A DNA stretch of 34,654 bases from assembly GCA_031404635.1 (NCBI GenBank), contig JANNHY010000004.1, forward strand, positions 1 through 34,654, read 5' to 3'. This stretch comes from JAENVT01 sp031404635 (lineage in GTDB: Bacteria; Actinomycetota; Acidimicrobiia; Acidimicrobiales; Ilumatobacteraceae). The notes beneath the pieces are model-generated. The model did not search any database, was not told where the DNA came from, and worked only from the letters and a program-made list of their open reading frames with translations. Of this stretch, positions 31,971-34,654 are shown piece by piece. The translations under genes were made by a program, and so were the position numbers. How positions within the stretch are numbered: position 1 is the stretch's first letter; every line of letters starts with the position of its first letter.

Positions 31971-32355
31971 GGCGATCGCCGTTCCCTGGTTGCACTCCAG
32001 CGGCGTCGACATCCAGGTTGGCAGCGACGCCGTTCGGGTGGCCACCGGACTGGTCGTGTCAACCGCCCTGTACGCCTCCCTCGGCGTCTCCATCGGCGCC
32101 CTCATCCGCAATCAGACGGCCGCCGCCGCTGTGGTGCTGATCTGGCTGCTCGCCGTCGAAGGACTCGTCGGCAACCTGCTCGGTGGCTACGAATTCGTGC
32201 GCTGGCTCCCCGCTGCGGCCGGCCGCGCTCTCGTCCACGTCGAGCCCACCGGCGACGGCCTCTCGTTGCCTGTCGCCGCCGCTGTGTTCAGCGCCTACGT
32301 CGGGGTGTTCGCAGTCGCCGGCGCCCGTTTCACCCTCCACCGCGACATCACCTGA
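31971..32355 (+). pseudogene. ABC-2 type permease gene, 3' part only
   Basis: About 128 codons in a different frame from the ATPase part: AIAVPWLHSSGVDIQVGSD, then three hydrophobic segments (ATGLVVSTALYASLGVSIGA, 20 residues; AAAAVVLIWLLAVEGLVGNL, 20 residues; LPVAAAVFSAYVGVFAVAGA, 20 residues) and the end FTLHRDIT. It looks like the C-terminal half of a bacitracin/lantibiotic-type ABC-2 permease of roughly 260 residues. The start of the permease and the end of the ATPase, together near 870 bases, are absent, which points to one internal deletion (or an assembly join). Confidence 0.75.
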
Positions 32356-32401
32356 CCAACCTCATCCCAACAGCAACAACAACAACGAACAGGAGCCAGC
32401 C

Positions 32402-32680
32402 ATGCACACCACCCCCAACTCGCCCACCCCACACGCAAGACGCCGTGCCGCAGCGGCCGTCGCCGCCGCCGCAGCAGTTGTGCTGCTCGCCACGAGCGGC
32501 TGCGTCGGCAACCTCGTCCACAGCTACAAGAGCTTCCAGAGCGCCCTCGATCGCGGCGCCAGCTGCTCTGAACTGTTCGACCAACGTGCCCGATTCGACG
32601 ACGAGGAAACCCTCGCCAAGATCGACCGCGACCTCGACCGCATCGGGTGCACATCACCCGACGCCACCAGGAACGACTGA
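32402..32680 (+). CDS. Small putative lipoprotein
   Basis: A 92-residue protein with a Sec-type signal: Arg-rich HARRRAAAAV, a hydrophobic core and a lipobox-like LLATSGC ending at Cys34. The mature part is about 59 residues with two more cysteines (C55 and C83), enough for one disulfide, and a charged helix FDDEETLAKIDRDLDRIG. AGGAG lies 6 bases before ATG 32402. It follows the broken ABC genes by 46 bases and may once have belonged to that unit. No family recognised. A short CAA repeat (32368-32388) precedes it. Confidence 0.7.
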   Translation: MHTTPNSPTPHARRRAAAAVAAAAAVVLLATSGCVGNLVHSYKSFQSALDRGASCSELFDQRARFDDEETLAKIDRDLDRIGCTSPDATRND

Positions 32681-33019
32681 CCCATCAAGGCGACTTCGGT
32701 CAGGTGCTCAGCCCGGGGCGGGGCCCTCGCGTTCGTCTCAGAACGCGAGGTCCACTATCCCTTAGGGGGACACCCTTTGTCCTCGGAGGGCCGCACTTTC
32801 GGGCGGCCATGGGGGCTGACTTCATTATGGCGTTGGCGGGCGATTCGAAACCAGGGACCAAGGTCACCATTGGTTGGCGAACGTGAGCAGCGGAACGAGA
32901 ACTACACGCTCACTCCGATCGATTCCACGCAGCCATCAGCGAGCGGACCGGGAGTTTGCCCGGTGTCCCCGATTTCGGCAGTCATTTAGCGTGGCTCCCA
33001 TCGAACGAAGGAGATCGTG
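32681..33019. other. Hairpin-rich intergenic region of 339 bases
   Basis: No convincing gene lies here. At least four inverted repeats do: CCTCGCGTTC/GAACGCGAGG (32725-32734 with 32741-32750), GGGGACA/TGTCCTC (32766-32772 with 32778-32784), GGCCGC/GCGGCC (32789-32794 with 32803-32808) and ACCGGG/CCCGGT (32947-32952 with 32959-32964). The first can be the terminator of the lipoprotein gene, though it has no T-tract. The remainder could be a structured leader of the next gene or an RNA gene. Strand is not decided by the sequence. Confidence 0.45.
32725..32750 (+). terminator. 10-bp stem hairpin after the lipoprotein gene
   Basis: A perfect 10-base-pair stem with a 6-base loop (GTCTCA) lies 44 bases after the lipoprotein stop. 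It has the strength of an intrinsic terminator stem but no following T-run, common for high-GC actinobacteria. Confidence 0.5.
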
Positions 33020-34654
33020 ATGGCACAAGACGCGGACAGCCCTGGGAAGGAACTGGAGCTAGAGGACCTCGAGTGGCCGGACGAGGCCGAGGAAAATTCG
33101 ACCTCAGGTGACTCCACGTCGACGTCATCAGCTCCTCCGGCTGCTGCCGACTGGCAGGCGCACTACACCAAGGAAGTCGGTGCGGACGGTACGACCACTT
33201 TGACACCCATCCTGATAGAGCGACCGATCGACAACTCGTACACACTCGGCGATGCGACTCGCGACACCGACGGTGACGGCCTCACCGACTACAACGAAAA
33301 GCGGGGCGGCACCGACCCGAACAACGCCGACACCGACGGCGACGGATTCTCCGACGGCGTAGAGAAGGAGTGGGGCTTCGACGCGGCAACGACGTGGAGT
33401 CCACCGAACGCCACCGCCGACGACATCGACGGCGACGGGATCGCGAACCTTGAGGAGGTTCGCCTTGGAGGCTCACCCGGCGTCGATGTGCATGCTGCGG
33501 CGGGGCTAGGCACCGACGGAACGGAACTCCGGCGCGAGTACTACGACGCTCACCGGGGCGAGAACCCGATCGGCGATGCTTGGCTTCGACAGAGCGTCGG
33601 AGTCGAGGGAACGCCCAATGAGGAACAGGAGTTGCTCGACACGATCGGCGACAAGATCTTCAGCAGCAACCCAATGGAGCGGTTGGCGGGCGAAGATGCT
33701 CTGGCCGGCTTTGATCAATCCAAGATTCCGACCACGGCACGCCAGGAAGCCGACGAGTTCATGCAGAACGTGCTTGACCAGGGCGTCAAGGGCGCGGTCA
33801 CGAGTGGTGACCTCCCCACGATCCTCGGGGCTATGCGCGATGGCCAACTTCTCGGCGGCCATTCGACCGAGCAACAGGATCAGCTGACGGGGGCGTTCAA
33901 CTCGGCACTTGGTGCAACCGCGGGGATCGCGACGCCCGGTTCGGGCCGGGACGTCGGCGGTTCCGGTTCGGCGACCGCACCCGGCCCGAGTGGAGCGGGT
34001 ACCGGCGGCACCGGATCGGCAGGAACCACGGACCGCGATTCCGGGATGCACAGTTTCCCGCCCGATTTCGGCGGTTCGAGCGATCCGTCGCCGACACCAC
34101 CTTCGGGATCGACGCCTCCGGCTTCGGGCGGCTCCGCTCCGGAACCGGGTACGGCTCCCCCGGCTCCGGCCTCGACCGAGAACTCCGCTGATCCAGTTGG
34201 TTCGATGGGTTCGCGCGGAGACGGCGGTGGAAGTTCGCTACCTGGGTCGAGCGGTCCGCTCAACCCGAACCCCCCTGCGAGCCCACCTCCCGGGGGCAAC
34301 TCGAGTTCGACCGGAACCGGTGGCTCCGCGGGAGGTACCCAGGAGACGACCGACGGGTCTGGGCCGGCGATCCCCAAGATGAACGAGGACGAAACCAGGA
34401 TCCTTCAGTTCGAGAGAAAGAACGCCGATGGTTCGACCACGATCATGACCGCCGACGGCACGGAGACGTACACCCTGCCGCCTTCTTCCCCGGCCCACGA
34501 CGAATCCAGTTCGACCGATGCCGACACGAACTCCGACGCCGGAACCACCGACGACGATTCCGACAACGGCGACACATCCGGTGACGATTCCGACAACGGC
34601 GACACATCCGATGACGCTGCCGACGACGGCGACACGTCAGATGACGCTGCCGAC
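33020..34654 (+). CDS. Large acidic protein with thrombospondin type 3 (Ca-binding) repeats, incomplete at right edge
   Basis: At least 545 residues, open at the window end. ATG 33020 has AAGGAG 6 bases upstream. The order of parts is as follows. Residues 1-45 are acidic and disordered. Residues 81-147 hold three TSP3-type calcium loops (DTDGDGLTD at 82-90, DTDGDGFSD at 104-112 and DIDGDGIAN at 135-143). Residues 150-300 are a helical region without known motifs. Residues about 305-440 are a Gly/Ser/Pro/Thr-rich linker. A short folded patch follows (NEDETRILQFERKNADGSTT, 20 residues), then an Asp-rich tail of 10-residue repeats. TSP3 repeats are usually extracellular, but there is no signal peptide, Tat motif or membrane segment at the N terminus. 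Export by another route or a C-terminal signal past the edge is possible. Confidence 0.85.
   Translation, partial: MAQDADSPGKELELEDLEWPDEAEENSTSGDSTSTSSAPPAAADWQAHYTKEVGADGTTTLTPILIERPIDNSYTLGDATRDTDGDGLTDYNEKRGGTDPNNADTDGDGFSDGVEKEWGFDAATTWSPPNATADDIDGDGIANLEEVRLGGSPGVDVHAAAGLGTDGTELRREYYDAHRGENPIGDAWLRQSVGVEGTPNEEQELLDTIGDKIFSSNPMERLAGEDALAGFDQSKIPTTARQEADEFMQNVLDQGVKGAVTSGDLPTILGAMRDGQLLGGHSTEQQDQLTGAFNSALGATAGIATPGSGRDVGGSGSATAPGPSGAGTGGTGSAGTTDRDSGMHSFPPDFGGSSDPSPTPPSGSTPPASGGSAPEPGTAPPAPASTENSADPVGSMGSRGDGGGSSLPGSSGPLNPNPPASPPPGGNSSSTGTGGSAGGTQETTDGSGPAIPKMNEDETRILQFERKNADGSTTIMTADGTETYTLPPSSPAHDESSSTDADTNSDAGTTDDDSDNGDTSGDDSDNGDTSDDAADDGDTSDDAAD
34553..34654 (+). repeat. 30-base tandem repeat coding for a 10-residue Asp-rich unit
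   Basis: Units start at 34553, 34583, 34613 and 34643 (partial). The first two are identical except for one base in the last codon (DDSDNGDTSG, DDSDNGDTSD). The third is diverged (DAADDGDTSD) and the fourth restarts as DAAD. The array continues beyond the window. Near-identity at DNA level implies recent duplication. Confidence 0.85.

Noticed and set aside
32368..32388. CAA trinucleotide run before the lipoprotein gene
   Set aside because: Only a few imperfect copies; too short to call a meaningful repeat.
32839..32852. TTCGAAT-like string resembling a tRNA T-loop on the minus strand
   Set aside because: The closing base and the 5-base T-stem do not pair correctly, and no acceptor, D or anticodon arm fits.

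Overview
The window is high-GC bacterial DNA, densely packed with genes on both strands. Gene content points to an actinobacterium: an F420-type luciferase-like oxidoreductase, a SufR-like regulator with three cysteines, an ECF41-type sigma factor, a DUF5995 protein, a large AAA-LuxR regulator, many GTG starts, and several genes with a -10 box only about 6-8 bases before the start codon (leaderless style). A marine or freshwater Acidimicrobiia-like lineage is my best guess, but this is inference. I see no tRNA, rRNA, CRISPR array, transposase or phage gene. The window starts and ends inside ordinary chromosome, and the last gene runs off the right edge.

Layout. 0-2.5 kb (minus): an ABC1/UbiB-type kinase followed by a small unknown gene. 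2.5-5.1 kb (plus): a tightly coupled operon of a short-chain dehydrogenase, a divergent QueA-like protein and a SufR-like Fe-S regulator (two 4-base GTGA overlaps), ending in four regularly spaced ATCTAAA repeats. 5.2-7.5 kb (minus): a lone CoxL-like molybdenum hydroxylase large subunit. 7.6-11.0 kb (minus): an ECF41-type sigma factor, AlaX-like editing protein and DrrAB-type ABC transporter; the sigma gene has a near-perfect ECF41 promoter. 11.1-14.9 kb: a conserved unknown protein, SulP transporter with EVE-domain protein, and a DUF5995 protein. 14.9-16.2 kb: an RraA-like protein and a phasin-like small protein.

16.2-19.7 kb (minus): a three-part corrinoid methyl-transfer module (UroD-like methyltransferase, B12-binding protein, homocysteine S-methyltransferase), with a zinc-ribbon/VOC fusion gene upstream. 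Together these could strip a methyl group from an unknown substrate and give it to homocysteine. 19.7-22.6 kb: Ohr, an MFS transporter, an LLM oxidoreductase. 22.6-28.2 kb: a truncated MBL-like leader gene, a LuxR regulator, an FAD monooxygenase/reductase-like protein and a large LAL regulator. 28.4-31.3 kb: SixA-like phosphatase overlapping a pirin gene, an OsmC-CMD antioxidant pair, and an unknown 122-aa protein.

31.5-34.65 kb: an ABC ATPase and permease fused by an internal deletion (both broken), a small lipoprotein, a 339-base hairpin-rich gap, and the start of a large acidic protein with Ca-binding thrombospondin type 3 repeats, a Gly/Ser/Pro-rich linker and a 10-residue tandem repeat that continues past the window.
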